Assembly: GCF_020520425.1 (NCBI RefSeq)
Contig: NC_079492.1
Span: 143,995,861-144,059,860, forward strand
Length of the DNA: 64,000 nucleotides
Direction: 5' to 3'
Source: Spinacia oleracea
Taxonomy: Eukaryota > Streptophyta > Magnoliopsida > Caryophyllales > Amaranthaceae
Below the pieces are notes generated by a model, which was not told the DNA's origin, did not search any database, and saw nothing but the letters and a program-made list of their open reading frames with translations. The translations under genes were made by a program, and so were the position numbers. The number at the start of each line of letters is the position of its first letter. Positions within the stretch are counted from its first letter, which is position 1. Positions 23,829 to 35,207 of the stretch are shown piece by piece.

Positions 23829-24310
23829 TTATTCAATTAAAATAAAAGCATGAAAAGTAATCTGTAGTAAGTAATTAAAATCAATAAAAAGCATGCATAC
23901 AAATATTATGTTTAAGAGATTGGTTGGCCACATACCTTATGCCGTTGTTATAGTATGCCTTGATGAACTTAACACCCAACTCAAAATCAAACTTAAAACC
24001 GAAATTATAACCTGCAAAAGAACAATTTATTTCAGATTTTTATAGAACACATGTTTAACTGAGTTACTTGATAATTAAAAATGAGAAGGGTATAACAACT
24101 TATTCAATTAAATTAAAAGCATGAAAAGTAATCTGTAATAAGTAATTAAAATCAATAAAAAGCATGCATATAAATATTATGTTTAAGAGATTGGTTCGCC
24201 ACATACCTTATGCCGTTGTTATAGTATGCCTTGATGAACTTAACACCCAACTCAGAATCAAACTTAAAACCGAAATTATAACCTGCAAAAGAACAATTGA
24301 TTTCATATTT
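23829..24310 (-). repeat. 271-bp tandem duplication carrying an exon
   Basis: The block containing AGCATGAAAAGTAATCTGTA is repeated 271 bases later with few changes. Each copy includes one complete 76-bp exon-like segment with splice sites (24011-23936 and 24282-24207). Confidence 0.75.
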
Positions 24311-24618
24311 TTGATTTACTTAATGAACAAAAAAAATGCAAACCCATCTGGCAAGACTTCCTTAAATTTATCAAAAAAATGAAAAAATCTTAGATATCGA
24401 AAACAAAGATCTGAAAGATGTGATTTGTTTAGTTTTCCTTCCAGATTTTAAAGATTAAGAATTTACCGTATGTACTGCCGATCCTTCGTTGGTCGTTGCA
24501 CCTCGTTATGAACTTCAAACCCCTACTAAATTCTGCATTAAAACAAATGTAAGTCAATTATATTTAAAATCATAATTCTAATAACAAAAAATTATATTAT
24601 CACAAACCTTCTTTGTTG
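23936..24618 (-). pseudogene. captured host-gene exons inside the Helitron
   Basis: On the minus strand, short segments bounded by AG and GT join in phase: a 15-nt micro-exon near 24610 (DFNKE), an exon at 24532-24467 (FSRGLKFITRCNDQRRIGST) and an exon at 24282-24207 (YNFGFKFDSELGVKFIKAYY). The matching splice phases argue that these are real exons of a gene. The last exon is duplicated at 24011-23936, and joining both copies breaks the frame. Another 15-nt piece upstream (near 24740) contains a stop. I do not recognise the protein. The orientation is the same as RepHel. Confidence 0.5.
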
Positions 24619-25535
24619 AAATCTGCAATTAAAAATTAAAAAGATTATGAGAGATTATTTAACCAAATGCATAAATTAAGATATAAAATAATTAATTAAA
24701 ATCTATAGAAGCAAGAATATAACCTACCTTATATTTTGAAATCTGCAAAATAAATAAGCACCACAATATTAGAAAAGAACATTTGTTTTGTGCATACAGT
24801 CACAAATTTAATTTCTGTTCTTATTTTTTATAGTCTTGTATAAATAAAAATGATACTGTTATGCGTACAACATTCCTTGTATTTTTATGATATACACAGA
24901 TTTAAATATGCCCATACAATTAAAGTTTATGATTTATTATTATAGAAAAATGGTTGAATTTTGTTTGTATTTTTTTTACAGAGGATTCATACGAAAAGTG
25001 TACTTACATGTGGGAGCGACTTCAAGAAGAAACAATGGTGATGTGGTTCTTTTGAGAACGGATTTCTTCTGGGAATCAGCGCGGCATTAGATTTGCATTA
25101 TGGGAGAGGTTTCTTGTTTTATGGTTTCTGGAATTTTTCTTCTGATTTCTGGTTTAGGATCTGGTTTATGGAGGTTTTTTGTTTTCAGGGCTTCTGCAGT
25201 TAATTAGAAATTTTTATTCTTTTAGATTTGTAATATTTTTCGTTTCATTTGGTAACTGCATAAAGTGTAATATTTTATTTTCCTTATTTGTTTTTCGTTT
25301 CATTTGGTAACTGCAGTAGTTGTAATATTTTATTTTCCTTATTTTCATTTATTTCCTGATTTAATCAATCAATCAACATCAGCTTTGGTAATTGAGATAA
25401 AAAGGATTGATTTTGGGCGTCACTTAAGGTCTGGGGTGCAATTAAACTGTAGAACTGCGTTGGGGTATTTTAGTCTTTTAACTGGGGGACACGAAAAGCC
25501 AAATTACAAAATAGACCTCAGCTGTTCCTTTATAG

Positions 25536-25543
25536 AATAGAGA
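25536..25543 (-). other. Helitron 5' terminus
   Basis: Minus strand reads A|TCTCTATTCTATAAAGGA, matching the TC start and the A/T target of Helitrons. Confidence 0.7.
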
Positions 25544-25782
25544 TTCTTATATGTGAGAATAAAAGAAACAGATTTGTATTGTTACATTTAAATCTGAAAT
25601 AACATGTGAAAAATACTGATTATGATATAAATGGGATGCATGCGAATATAAGAAACAGATAAGCTAGATAGAGTCGAACGCATATAAACATATTGATTAA
25701 AATAGTAAAAATTTATTTAAGGGGATAAATTGATTAAAATGCTTCTTTGGGCTTTTCCTATATATTGGGTAGTTTTCATTAT

Positions 25783-25884
25783 ATTCTCTATTCTATAAGT
25801 GTGGAGGATATTTTAGTAATCCAATGAGAACAACAAAAGTTAATTTACTAAAATAACCTCAGGTTTTCACTTATATAATAGAGA
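25783..25884. repeat. inverted pair of Helitron-5'-like termini
   Basis: The plus strand begins TCTCTATTCTATAAGTG at 25783. The minus strand begins TCTCTATTATATAAGTG at 25884, after a host A. Both continue with matching GAGG...ATTTTAGTAA blocks, so the 102-bp unit is a near-palindrome. It could be a separate short element or an alternative 5' end of the large Helitron. Confidence 0.55.
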
Positions 25885-26555
25885 TTTGTTTAGGATGTTT
25901 CTATTTTTTTTATATTCGGAATCTTTCCATTTATATTATAATAAAAATATTTTATAAATATTAATTTAAATAATTAAATTCATGGAACCTTTTATCTTTT
26001 TCATTGAGCACTAAATCTTTCACATTTTTTCAATGCCAGATTGTGGATAAAAGTGAAAACATTATAAATAAACGTAATTTGCTTGTTTTTTTTTTAAAAT
26101 AATAATAATCTCATTTCACATTAATTGGTCGTTAAATCGTGTGTATGATACAAGAGGTAAAGAACAAAAAAGAACGGGTTAAGTATATCTCTATTATATG
26201 GGAAACAAACATTCCGTGAGTTGTGTATATCCCACATTCGAGTCTCTTTCCTCATTCCGCTCATGTCATTAAGATGATGTTTGGGTGCGTTAATTAGGAA
26301 GTTATATTTTTCTTGTACTTGTCATCCCATGCATTTTAACTTCCTATAAATTGAATGTTCTTGTCTGGTTGAACGTAAAAAGTTAGAATTTTCATGTGAA
26401 CTTCTACTTACCTAGTGCGAAGGTTGGGAACTAGTTTGTGGAAACTAGTTTAAGTTTCTATACTCATATCAACCAAACAACCTATTTGCTTTTTTACTTC
26501 CTGAAAAATTAACTAGACTTCTCATGAATTAGAATGTCAACCAAACAACACCTAA
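25885..26555. other. intergenic, AT-rich
   Basis: No coding signal. A block near 25981-26060 resembles text at 4300-4400 (CTAAATCTTTCACATTTT...), so some old repeat is shared. Confidence 0.35.
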
Positions 26556-26785
26556 GGGTCCGTTCAATATCATTTTTTATTTCAAGTTTTCTGTTTTTTG
26601 CAAAATTTAAAACCAAAATATGAAAACCACAAAAAGTAATTTCCAGTTTTTTGTTGTCAATTTTCAAAATCAACCTAATTACTATAGGTATGACTATTTT
26701 TTGGCTCATGATTCAATCTAAATCATATAACTTTCAAAACCAAAAAACCAAAAACTGGAAACTGGCAGTGATACCGAATGAGCCC
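26556..26785. mobile_element. Tourist-type MITE (PIF/Harbinger)
   Basis: Ends are GGGTCCGTTCAATATCA and, from the right, GGGCTCATTCGGTATCA. TAA is duplicated at 26553-26555 and 26786-26788, the PIF/Harbinger target size. Confidence 0.75.
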
Positions 26786-26799
26786 TAAGTTTATCTTTT

Positions 26800-27420
26800 T
26801 TTTCTTGTTTTATTTTTTGAGACCTAATTAATTTATTTTAGTTGAACTTGTTCCGGGTGTGGAACTGGTGGAGTGATTTGGGTGTACCTTGCTCTGTCAA
26901 GTAAAGAAAACAAAAGCTATCATCGGGGGTTTAACCGAATAAACCCCCTTCGATGATTAAGTCAGTAAACAAGTCAAATAATCTAGAGAGAGAAAGTAGA
27001 GAGGGAAGAGAGCTAGTACTTGTATTGAATGTGTCCTCCAATGAATGAGGAAAAAAAGTGTTTATAGGCGTTCTATTCAATGCTTTAGCCTATTCAAATG
27101 TCGCCACGTGTGCGATAGAGATATACTTGCCAATTTTGGCCTTGCTTAACAACGCACTCCTATTGTCGTCTTGCTAGACTCTGATCCCATGACCTTTTGG
27201 TCTGGCACTTAACACTCTTACTTATTCTCTTGCAGATTTATGGTTATGGTACTATTTTCGAGTGGCACGGTTGATCTGCCATGTCGGGAAGGTCTGTCAG
27301 GTCTTTTTTATACCACCCCATAGAACTAGTCCTTAAGAGGTGGGTTGACTCTGCAAAGTTAGGCTTGCTCTTTAAGCTCGGTCTATCCCCTTAAAGAACT
27401 AATGAAGTGGAATTAGACAA
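26800..27420. other. possible LTR-like fragment
   Basis: This stretch is denser in G/C, with ATCGGGGGTTTAACCG and the near-complement AAACCCCCTTCGATGAT, and a leader-like GAGAGAGAAAGTAGAGAGGG. It resembles a solo LTR in style, but I found no TG...CA ends with a 5-bp duplication and no coding domain. Confidence 0.25.
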
Positions 27421-27459
27421 TATTATGGGAGAGATGATTAACACCACTCTTAAAAGTTA

Positions 27460-27782
27460 CTTCTTCTGTTCCTAAATAAGTGTCACTTTTCTATAAATGA
27501 CGTTGCCTTATAAGTGTCCACTTTCATTTTTGAACATACACTTTTCTATACACTTTCTCCACTTTTCCATAAATCATGATTATTTTTTCTTACATATTTT
27601 ACTTTTTTTCCACTTTTCAATCCCCACATCCACTTTTATTTGTACTTTACCAATAAATAATTAACTACTTTTTCCTTTCCCAAAAAAAAAAACATTCTCA
27701 ATCATTACCTCTTACACACTTCTCATTTTATTAATTACCGCATCACTCTCCATAAGTGACACTTATTTAGAAACGGAAGGAG
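27460..27782. mobile_element. Stowaway MITE
   Basis: Ends CTTCTTCTGTTCCTAAATAA and, from the right, CTCCTTCCGTTTCTAAATAA. TA on both sides. Same subfamily as 59305-59658. Confidence 0.8.
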
Positions 27783-28049
27783 TACCCCAGTTGTAAGATT
27801 GTATGAAAAATAGATTGAAATAATTTTTACAACTTCAAATTTCGAGTTATTCCCAATGAGAGAAAATAACATTTAATTTCATCTTCAATTTCAACTGACT
27901 AGCTTCACGAATAACTAGAAGAATTTTAACTCCCAATTGTTGCAATAAGTTGTACTCCGTACTCCGTATTCCATTAGTGTTAGTTTAGGTTACCAAATTT
28001 GCGACAAAATGTGACAGAGAAAGAAATCATGCAAATGATATACACTACT

Positions 28050-28980
28050 AATTATTTTTTTCAAGATAACGAAAAGAAATTTTGGCTTCGCATGAAGGTA
28101 ACTCCTAAGCAGTCACTGGTAACTATCGACCCTAATTGTAGATTATTACAAGGAAGGACATGCATAGAATATACTATAAGATGCCCAACATTTGCTACCC
28201 AATCTGCTGCCATGTTTGCTTCTCTGAATATATGTTGGATATTAAAACTCTAAAAATGTTGAAGAAGTATCTTTATATTGCTCACTATATTGTGAAGTTT
28301 CCATAGGGTCTTCCAGATTCCTCTCACTGAATTAATAACTAGGAAATTGTTACCTTCAATGTAGATACCATGCTGTTTTCTTGGATTGCTTCTTGGAGAC
28401 CTTTATGTAAGGCCATTGTTTCTGCCATAAAAGCATGCGTAGTACCCAAGTTAAAAGAGATTGTTGATGTCGAAATGTCGTTACTGTCTCTAATGATGGT
28501 GCTTGCTGCTGCCGAGTTGGACTAGCATGAAGCGCGGAGTTAAGTTTGAAGGCGCCTTGAGGGGGCGAATACCACCTAACCAGGATGGGAGGAGAGGTGG
28601 CAGGAGTAGGGATGGGGTGATTTGATGGGGGAGAGTGGGTACCTCTAAGTTGTTGGGAGTCAACTAGAAGTCTAAACTCCCAGTCTTTATGTGCATTAGA
28701 AGCTTTAAAATAGCATCTACAGTCCAAGAAGGTGGTTTGGAGAAAACATTGTCATTCCTCTCTTTCCAAATTGCAGAGAAAGATAAACTTTTGGAGGACT
28801 GATTGGAAGCAACTAAGGGAATCCAAAATTTTGAAAAAATCATTCGTAGGAATAGTGCAATCCAACCATTTCCTAGTCAGTCTATGAGACCAGACTTGTT
28901 TAGAGTTATCATAGGACAAAAACAGATGATCAATTGATTTACTATGAGAATTACATACTGGACAAATTCCTTTGAGATTG
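28050..28980 (-). pseudogene. LINE ORF2 C-terminal remnant (zf-RVT and RNase H)
   Basis: On the minus strand, 28980-28752 encodes a reverse-transcriptase zinc-binding motif (ICPVCNSHSKSIDHLFLSYD, then SKQVWS). Further on, WYSPPQGAFKLN near 28560 starts a plant-LINE RNase H domain, which continues in shifted frames (AETMALHKGLQEAIQENSM) to REANMAADWVANVGH near 28200. Several frameshifts break the frame. The reverse-transcriptase core is missing, cut off where the TIR element begins near 28985. Dead remnant. Confidence 0.75.
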
Positions 28981-29364
28981 TGTGTTGTGAACATGAAATT
29001 CATTTCAAATAATGAAATTCAATTTCTGGAATTGAAATTTTGGAATTCAATTTCAAATTTTGTGTTTGGCAAACATGAGAATTTCAAATCCAGAATTTCA
29101 AATTTTAATAATTGTTTTTGGGAAACAAATGAATTTCAATTTCTAGAATTTTTTAATTGTATAAAAATGATTGAGATGTAAAACCAATTACTCTGTACTT
29201 CAATAAACCAAACAAAAAAAAATTAAAATAAAAGGACAATTCAATCTGATGAAGGAAGATACATTACAAAAAAAGTGTGATAATTCAACAAAAACAATTA
29301 ATTATGTTAATTCATAGGATTATTTGATAAATCAACAGATGTAGAACAACAAATCAGAATTGGC

Positions 29365-29890
29365 TTGTTCATTAAGACATTTGGGGAAACCCTAAACCCT
29401 AACTTATCGGATTTTTTTGCCTTCAATCTTGCTGTGATGTCGGCAAGCAACGACATTAAAGAGGTTGCGAATTGGAGAATGAAAACAGGCACCAGGGCGA
29501 CGCATGGTGATGAAATTAAAGAAAGAGAACGGACAATTAAGGAGATAGAACAAAAATGTTGGTGTTGTCTCGAGCAACAGCCACAACTGGCGTCGCCTTC
29601 CGGCGTGATGCTGTCGCCCAGATTTCCGGCCACCTCCCTGGCGCAGAACCCTGACCAGCAACCGCCAGCTCCCTGCTTCCCTCTTGGTCTCGCGACAATA
29701 ACGACGTTGCTAAGTTGTGAGAACAACTAGTGTGATAGCAACGAGATAATGAGTGGTGAAGAAAAGATAATTGATAGAGGTTGAGAGGAGGAGAGAGTTG
29801 ATCGAGATCTGGCAGTTCATCAATGGAATCAGAGAGAAAGTGAAGAGTTGAAGAAGAAGAAGAAGAAGAAGAAGAAGAAGAAGAAAGGAC
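29365..29890. other. GC-rich genic-looking insert, coding strand unclear
   Basis: The plus strand has a 121-codon frame ending at 29730, and the minus strand has frames of similar length, including one whose poly-Ser start is just the GAA microsatellite. A telomere-box motif AAACCCTAAACCCTAA lies at about 29389. None of the products is recognised, so I call no gene. Confidence 0.3.
29846..29885 (+). repeat. (GAA)n microsatellite
   Basis: About thirteen GAA units in a row, inside the TIR element. Confidence 0.9.
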
Positions 29891-30245
29891 GATCATGAGG
29901 AGATGAGAGAAAATAAATGGATTTGAAATGACTATATTTCATTTTGGATTTCAAATTCCTTACATAAGACTTATTTTTTAAAAGTTTTGGAAATCCAAAT
30001 TCCATATACTCACCAAATAAGGTAATTGGGCCAAATCCATGATTTCAAATGAAATTCAGGTTCCTAAACAGACCATAACAGTATTTTCCTGGAAAAAAGA
30101 ATTTCCCTCGTCGAAATACTTTAACGGCAGATTTTCCATACAAAAATCTTAAACTTGGGTGGAGCATATGTAAAAATAAAAGTTCAAACCTAGAGTAGGG
30201 TATAGGTCCAAAAAAAAAAAAAAATGTCAGCAAACTATTGCCTAA

Positions 30246-30525
30246 GAGCATCTCCAATGGTTGTAGTTAGGGACTAGTTTGAAATTTATAAAAGTTTCAA
30301 GCTAATAGCTAGACCATTGGAGTGAAAATAAAATAAGCTAATTTGCTTGACAACTAGCTCTCAAAATTGCCAAATAATTAATTGACAAGTGGACAAGTGA
30401 AATAAATTTAAATAGCAAGCTAGTTGCTAGCCATTGGGGCACAAATTAGCTAAACAATAAAATAGCTTAAATCTTATGTGACATACTAAGCTAATTGTCA
30501 AATTAGCTTATCATTGTGGATGCTC
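30246..30525. mobile_element. Tourist-type MITE abutting the LRR gene start
   Basis: Ends GAGCATCTCCAATGG and, from the right, GAGCATCCACAATG. TAA is duplicated at 30243-30245 and 30526-30528. Its right end is 26 bases from the LRR start codon, so it lies in the promoter or 5' leader. Confidence 0.85.
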
Positions 30526-30551
30526 TAAATGCGGTAATAAATCAAAGAAGT

Positions 30552-33500
30552 ATGGAAGGAGAGGAGAGAGAAAGAGAGATGGAAATTCCAGAAATCGACA
30601 GCAGACTGGCGAAGATGTGCATTGATACTGCAACTCATAGCAGTGACGCCGTCGAAAAATGGCGGATGCAGCGCCGATCTCTCCAACGCCTACCTTCTCC
30701 CCTCGCCTCCGCTCTTCTCCACCGCCTTTTGCGTCGCCGTCTTCTCTTCCCTTCCTTGCTCGAGTTTGTGCTTCTCCCTCTCTTCAATTGGATTAATTAA
30801 CTGTTGATTATATATTTCAGCGATGAATTCTTAATCTTTTTCGTTTCATGATACTTGCGATTTTATTGAAATTTGTTTTTATCGAGTTTGAGTTAGGTTC
30901 GGTTGTTGTGCCGACTGATGAAACGACGATGATCTTAGTTTTCCTTGTTGATTTTTCCTGAATTTTGTGATTGTTGATTGTAGGCTGATTATTTTTAGTT
31001 TGTTGAGCTTTAATTATGGAAGAATTTCTGGCACTTAAGATTTTGTTTTTGTTTCCACATTTTTTGATCAAGGAAACATAACTGTTTTGAGGATACTACA
31101 TTGAAATCGTGTTGCGTTTTGTGATTGGATTAATCATATACATTTCATCGTTGAGTTTTAATCATTTTCATTTCCTTATTGTTAGAATTGAGTTCAATTT
31201 TGTTTGATCGAGTTTGACCTAGGTTCAGTTGCTGTGCCTATTGATGAAATGATGATGATGATCCTAATTACTTTTTTTTACTTCTTCTCTGAATTAGGTG
31301 ATTGTTAATTTTAAGCTGTTTTTTTTTTTGATAGTTGAGCTTTAATTAGAGCAGAATTGGCGATTAAGCTTTCTAGTTTGTTTTTGTTTCTACATCATCT
31401 TTGGATTAAGGTAACAGAACTGTTTTGAGGATATTATATTGAAGCTGCGTTGTGTTTTGCATTATAGTCCCGGGCTTACCTACCTCCAGAGTCCAGGCAC
31501 TCCAAATGAGAAACTGGGGTCTGGGCGCATATAATAGCCTTAATAGCCTTACGTGTAGATGTTCCACATCTCTGAGGATGTTAACTTGAAAGCATATATC
31601 TATTCTACTGGGAAGATGATATCCTTAGATGAATTTAGACCGGGGGGAAACCGGTGGTGTATTGTCTAATCTCTGGAACCTAGATTAAGAGTGTTATAGG
31701 ATGGTTGTTTTAATCTCTTATGCTAAATTGCTTCTTATATGGTTATTCACATTTGTGAATTGTGATTCTACTAGTGTTTGATGTTATTCCTTCTATGTGA
31801 TTCTTTTGCACAGAGCATTCAAATATAGCGTAGAAGAGGTTGATTTAAGCGGGGAGAACACGGTGGATGCGGAGTGGATGGCGTACTTGGGAGCATTTTC
31901 CTATTTACACTCCTTGAATGTAGCAGAGTGCTACAGGATTAATAACCCCGCACTTTGGCCACTTGCAGGTTTACATTTTCTTTTGAACTTTTTTTTTTGC
32001 TGTCTGTTTCAGTTCTGGAGTTATGATTCAACATTCTGTATTGAACTACAAGAACATGAATTAGTCTTAATATTTTGGAATTCTCTTGGATTCACGTGTT
32101 ATATCCTAGTCTCCTAAAATTGTCACGTTGATTGGCAATATATTCTGGTAATTAGGGATTACCTGATATATGTTTATTGGACAAAGGACCATACAGATCC
32201 TAGTTATTTACAGTATTGGTTCTAATGGATAGTCATACCTGGACTAACTAGCCAAGTGGCTTGCTATGATGTGTTTGATGCTAACCCAACCCCTGAAATA
32301 GGTATTACCTTGCCTGAGATTATTTCGACAGAAGGAATAAAGGAAAAGTGGCCTTTATTTTCTGATAGACTTGATGTTTGGAATTCCTTGTATATGGAGA
32401 ATGCTGCTTAACTAGCACATGCTCCTCTCTTTTTCAGGGATGACCAGCTTAAAGCAGCTTGACCTTTCAAGATGTACGAAAGTCACTGACGCTGGTATCA
32501 AGCATCTTTTATCCATTTCACAACTAGAGAAACTTCACCTCTCACAGACTGGGGTAACTGCTGATGGTATTAAGCTTCTCCCTGCACTTCGGAACCTGTC
32601 TACACTGGACTTAGGAGGTTTACCTGTTTCTGATCTGGCATTGAGTTCCCTCCAGGTAGGATTTTACCCCTTTGCTGATGCTCATGTTTTTGGCCTCTTA
32701 ATTCCACATTCCTTAATCCTTCACAGTTGAAATGCTGTAGCATGTGCTGCTTCTCAAATGAAACTCTAACCAAGCTTGTTACTTCTCTCGTTTGGAAGCC
32801 GCTTCATGGTCTTTGTGTATTTAAAATTGACCTTCAGTATCCGGTAAACGTCATATGAATCTTCGTTTATGATCCCAAACAGGCTGACGGCTGACTATGG
32901 GATCGCCGTGAACTGGTGCCACCTATCAGTTCTAGTTTTCCTGGAATCTTTATGTGATGCTATAATATCAATAAAAAAAGTTAGCTTGTTCCATCATTAT
33001 GCCTGTTATTTTGATTACAGTTGCTCTTTAATCATAAATATCTTCTCTGCGTTACAGGGATTAACAAACCTTGAGTATCTTGATGTCTGGGGAAGTAAAA
33101 TATCAGATGAAGGAGCTGCAGTTTTAAAGAACTTCCTCAAGTTGAGTTTCTTGAATTTATCTTGGACCAACGTCACTAAGTTTCCAAATCTGCAGTCTAT
33201 CAAATGCTTGAACATGAGTGAATGTGCCATCCATTCTGTATTAGAAGATAAAAGTGATCGAGTAACCCTGAAAAAGCTAATTATCCGTGGGTCCTCATTT
33301 CTGCAAGCTGAGATAGTCTTTTCAACCATCGAGCCAAGCTGCCTGTCTTTCTTGAATCTGTCAAACACCTCACTCAGTTATTTTGGTTTCTTGCATCGCA
33401 TGCATGCTCTGGAACATTTGGATCTTAGCTCTAGCGCTATACAAGATGATGCTGTTGAAGCAATTTCTTGTATAGGTGCAAATTTGAGGCACTTAAATCT

Positions 33501-35207
33501 CAACAACACAAAAGTCAGCAATGCCGGATTGGAAACTTTGGCAGGTCATGTCCCTAACCTTGAAGTTCTATCGCTGTCTCACACATTAATTGATGATTTT
33601 GCCATAGCTTACATCAGCATGATGCCTTCCCTGAAGGAACTCGACTTGAGTAATAAAAATATAAAAGGTATCCCTGAACTCAGATTGTTGATACCCAAAT
33701 GTGTTGGAACGAAACTTGAAATGACATTCATTTCTATTACATTATACTAAAATAAACACCATGAATGACACATGTCCGTTCCTCATGTAAAATTTTCCCG
33801 CCAAAAATCCATTTCCTAAAAGATATATCTACTTTTTTTTGTTCCCTCTCATTTTGTATGAATTGTTTATTGGTGGAGACAAATATATGACTATAGAATA
33901 TGACTGTACTCCCTCCGTATTTATTTAACAGATACACTTGGCCAGACACGGGTATTAAGAAGAAGAATTGAATGAAATAAAGTAATAAATAAGTGGGGTT
34001 TGGTAGATATTTTAATATGTAAAATAAGTGGGGACCATGTCATTTGAGGGGGTGGGAGGTGGGAGTGGGGTGTAGATAGATTATTTAATTAGATGGTGGG
34101 GTTGATAAGTTACTAAAAATGGCAAGTGTATCTCTTAAATAAATACGGCCGGAAAAGGCAAGTGTATCCCTTAAATAAATACAGAGGGAGTATTAGACGA
34201 TTTTGGTAATATACTAGTCAAATCGTCAATCAATAATAGAAAACATATGTACTCAATATTTTGGTCAAATTAACATATTAAACATATCGAATTCTTTCAT
34301 TCAAATTATCATTTTAAATATATAAAATATATAATACGTAGTGGGACAGAAGTTGCATATTAGATGATTAAATGAGTATGTTCATTATATCAATTAATTT
34401 TTTTGTAAAAAAGATGGTCAAATAATAATTTTCGAATATCCGTGCGTGTACGGGACCTAATTTAGTATTATTATATTGTCAGGTTTTATTCGTCAGATTA
34501 ACAATGAGGTTGAGGTCGTCTCACTAACAGCGTTACAGGAACTGAAGCACTTGGAAAGGTTAGATTTGGAAAAGACTAGGATAAATGATGCAGTTGTTCA
34601 TGTACTACAGGGTTCTGAGGAGCTGAGCCATTTATCACTTAACAGCACCCTCCTCACAGATAAGTGCCTGGAATATCTCTCACAAGTGAAAAAGCTTGTG
34701 AGTCTCAGTATTCAGGGTACTTTGCTGACCAATGCTGCCCTTGAGTTGTTCAACCCATCTGTAACACTCGAATTGCTCGATTTAAGAGGGTGTTGGCTTT
34801 TAACAATTGATTCTCTGACATCATTTTGTAAGAAGCATCCACGTGTCAAAGTTAGACATGACCATCTTTTTACAACTTCTGTAAACCATAATAGCTCTAC
34901 CCCAAATTTAGCTCTGCTTCAGAAGGGAATGAAAGCCTCAAAGGTTAAACAAAGAGATAGGAAATCATCTGTATCACCCATCTTGTTCAAGAAGGAGGTA
35001 TTAGGTACGTAATTAATATAATTTTGTTTCTCTAGCTAGTCATTTTTATTGCATCGTGACAGTTTCTTTGTCTAATGTTAGATTATTTATTTTGAAATAG
35101 ATCAAAGGATAAAGTATGGTAGAGAGGAGCTAATTAGTCTGCAGCACCTGTCACCGCCGCTTGTTCAACCTTTGGACATGGATATAGCAGCGACAAAGAT
35201 GAATTAG
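30552..35207 (+). CDS. leucine-rich repeat protein (At4g23840-like)
   Basis: Six exons (30552-30763, 31814-31968, 32438-32655, 33058-33667, 34483-35004, 35101-35207) join in phase to 607 aa. The N-terminus has SRLAKMCIDTA and RRSLQRLPSPLASALLHRLL, like the F-box-less start of a plant LRR family I know from Arabidopsis At4g23840. Many cysteine-containing-type LRRs follow (LKQLDLSRCTKVTDAGIKHL, LSTLDLGGLPVSD, LEHLDLSSSAIQDDAV, LEVLSLSHTLIDD). The tail is basic (KVKQRDRKSS). There is no signal peptide, membrane span or kinase, so it is probably an intracellular protein-binding scaffold; its biochemical role is not known to me. The start was chosen as the first in-frame ATG. Out-of-frame ATGs just upstream come from the MITE. 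Intron 4 holds a Stowaway. Confidence 0.88.
33909..34190. mobile_element. Stowaway MITE in LRR intron 4
   Basis: Ends CTCCCTCCGTATTTATTTAA and, from the right, CTCCCTCTGTATTTATTTAA, with TA on both sides. A close relative sits at 56149-56429. Confidence 0.85.

Larger units (their letters stand above)
13435..25543 (-). mobile_element. large Helitron with intact RepHel and RPA-like genes
   Basis: Read on the minus strand, the element starts TCTCTATTCTATAAAGGAAC at 25543 after a host A. It ends at 13435 with a hairpin, a short AT spacer and CTAG before a host T, which are the expected Helitron ends and A/T insertion site. It codes for a full RepHel protein and an RPA-like protein, both on the minus strand and without breaks. 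About 4.5 kb upstream of RepHel contains exon-like host sequence. A second, similar 5' terminus lies at 25884, so the true left end of the element could be 341 bp further out. Intactness of both genes and ends suggests recent activity; this is inference. Confidence 0.75.
28988..30063. mobile_element. putative non-autonomous TIR element with genic insert
   Basis: The ends are inverted and similar: GAACATGAAATTCATTTCAA on the left and, from the right, GAACCTGAATTTCATTTGAA. It splits the LINE remnant from its upstream part. No duplication was found, so boundaries are approximate. The GC-rich middle (29350-29900) has open frames on both strands and may be captured host sequence. Confidence 0.5.

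Noticed and set aside
26800..27420. Solo LTR
   Set aside because: Kept only as a low-confidence feature: no TG...CA ends with a 5-bp duplication could be shown.
29537..29896. Poly-serine minus-strand frame
   Set aside because: The Ser run is the GAA microsatellite read on the other strand, and overlapping frames on both strands are equally open.
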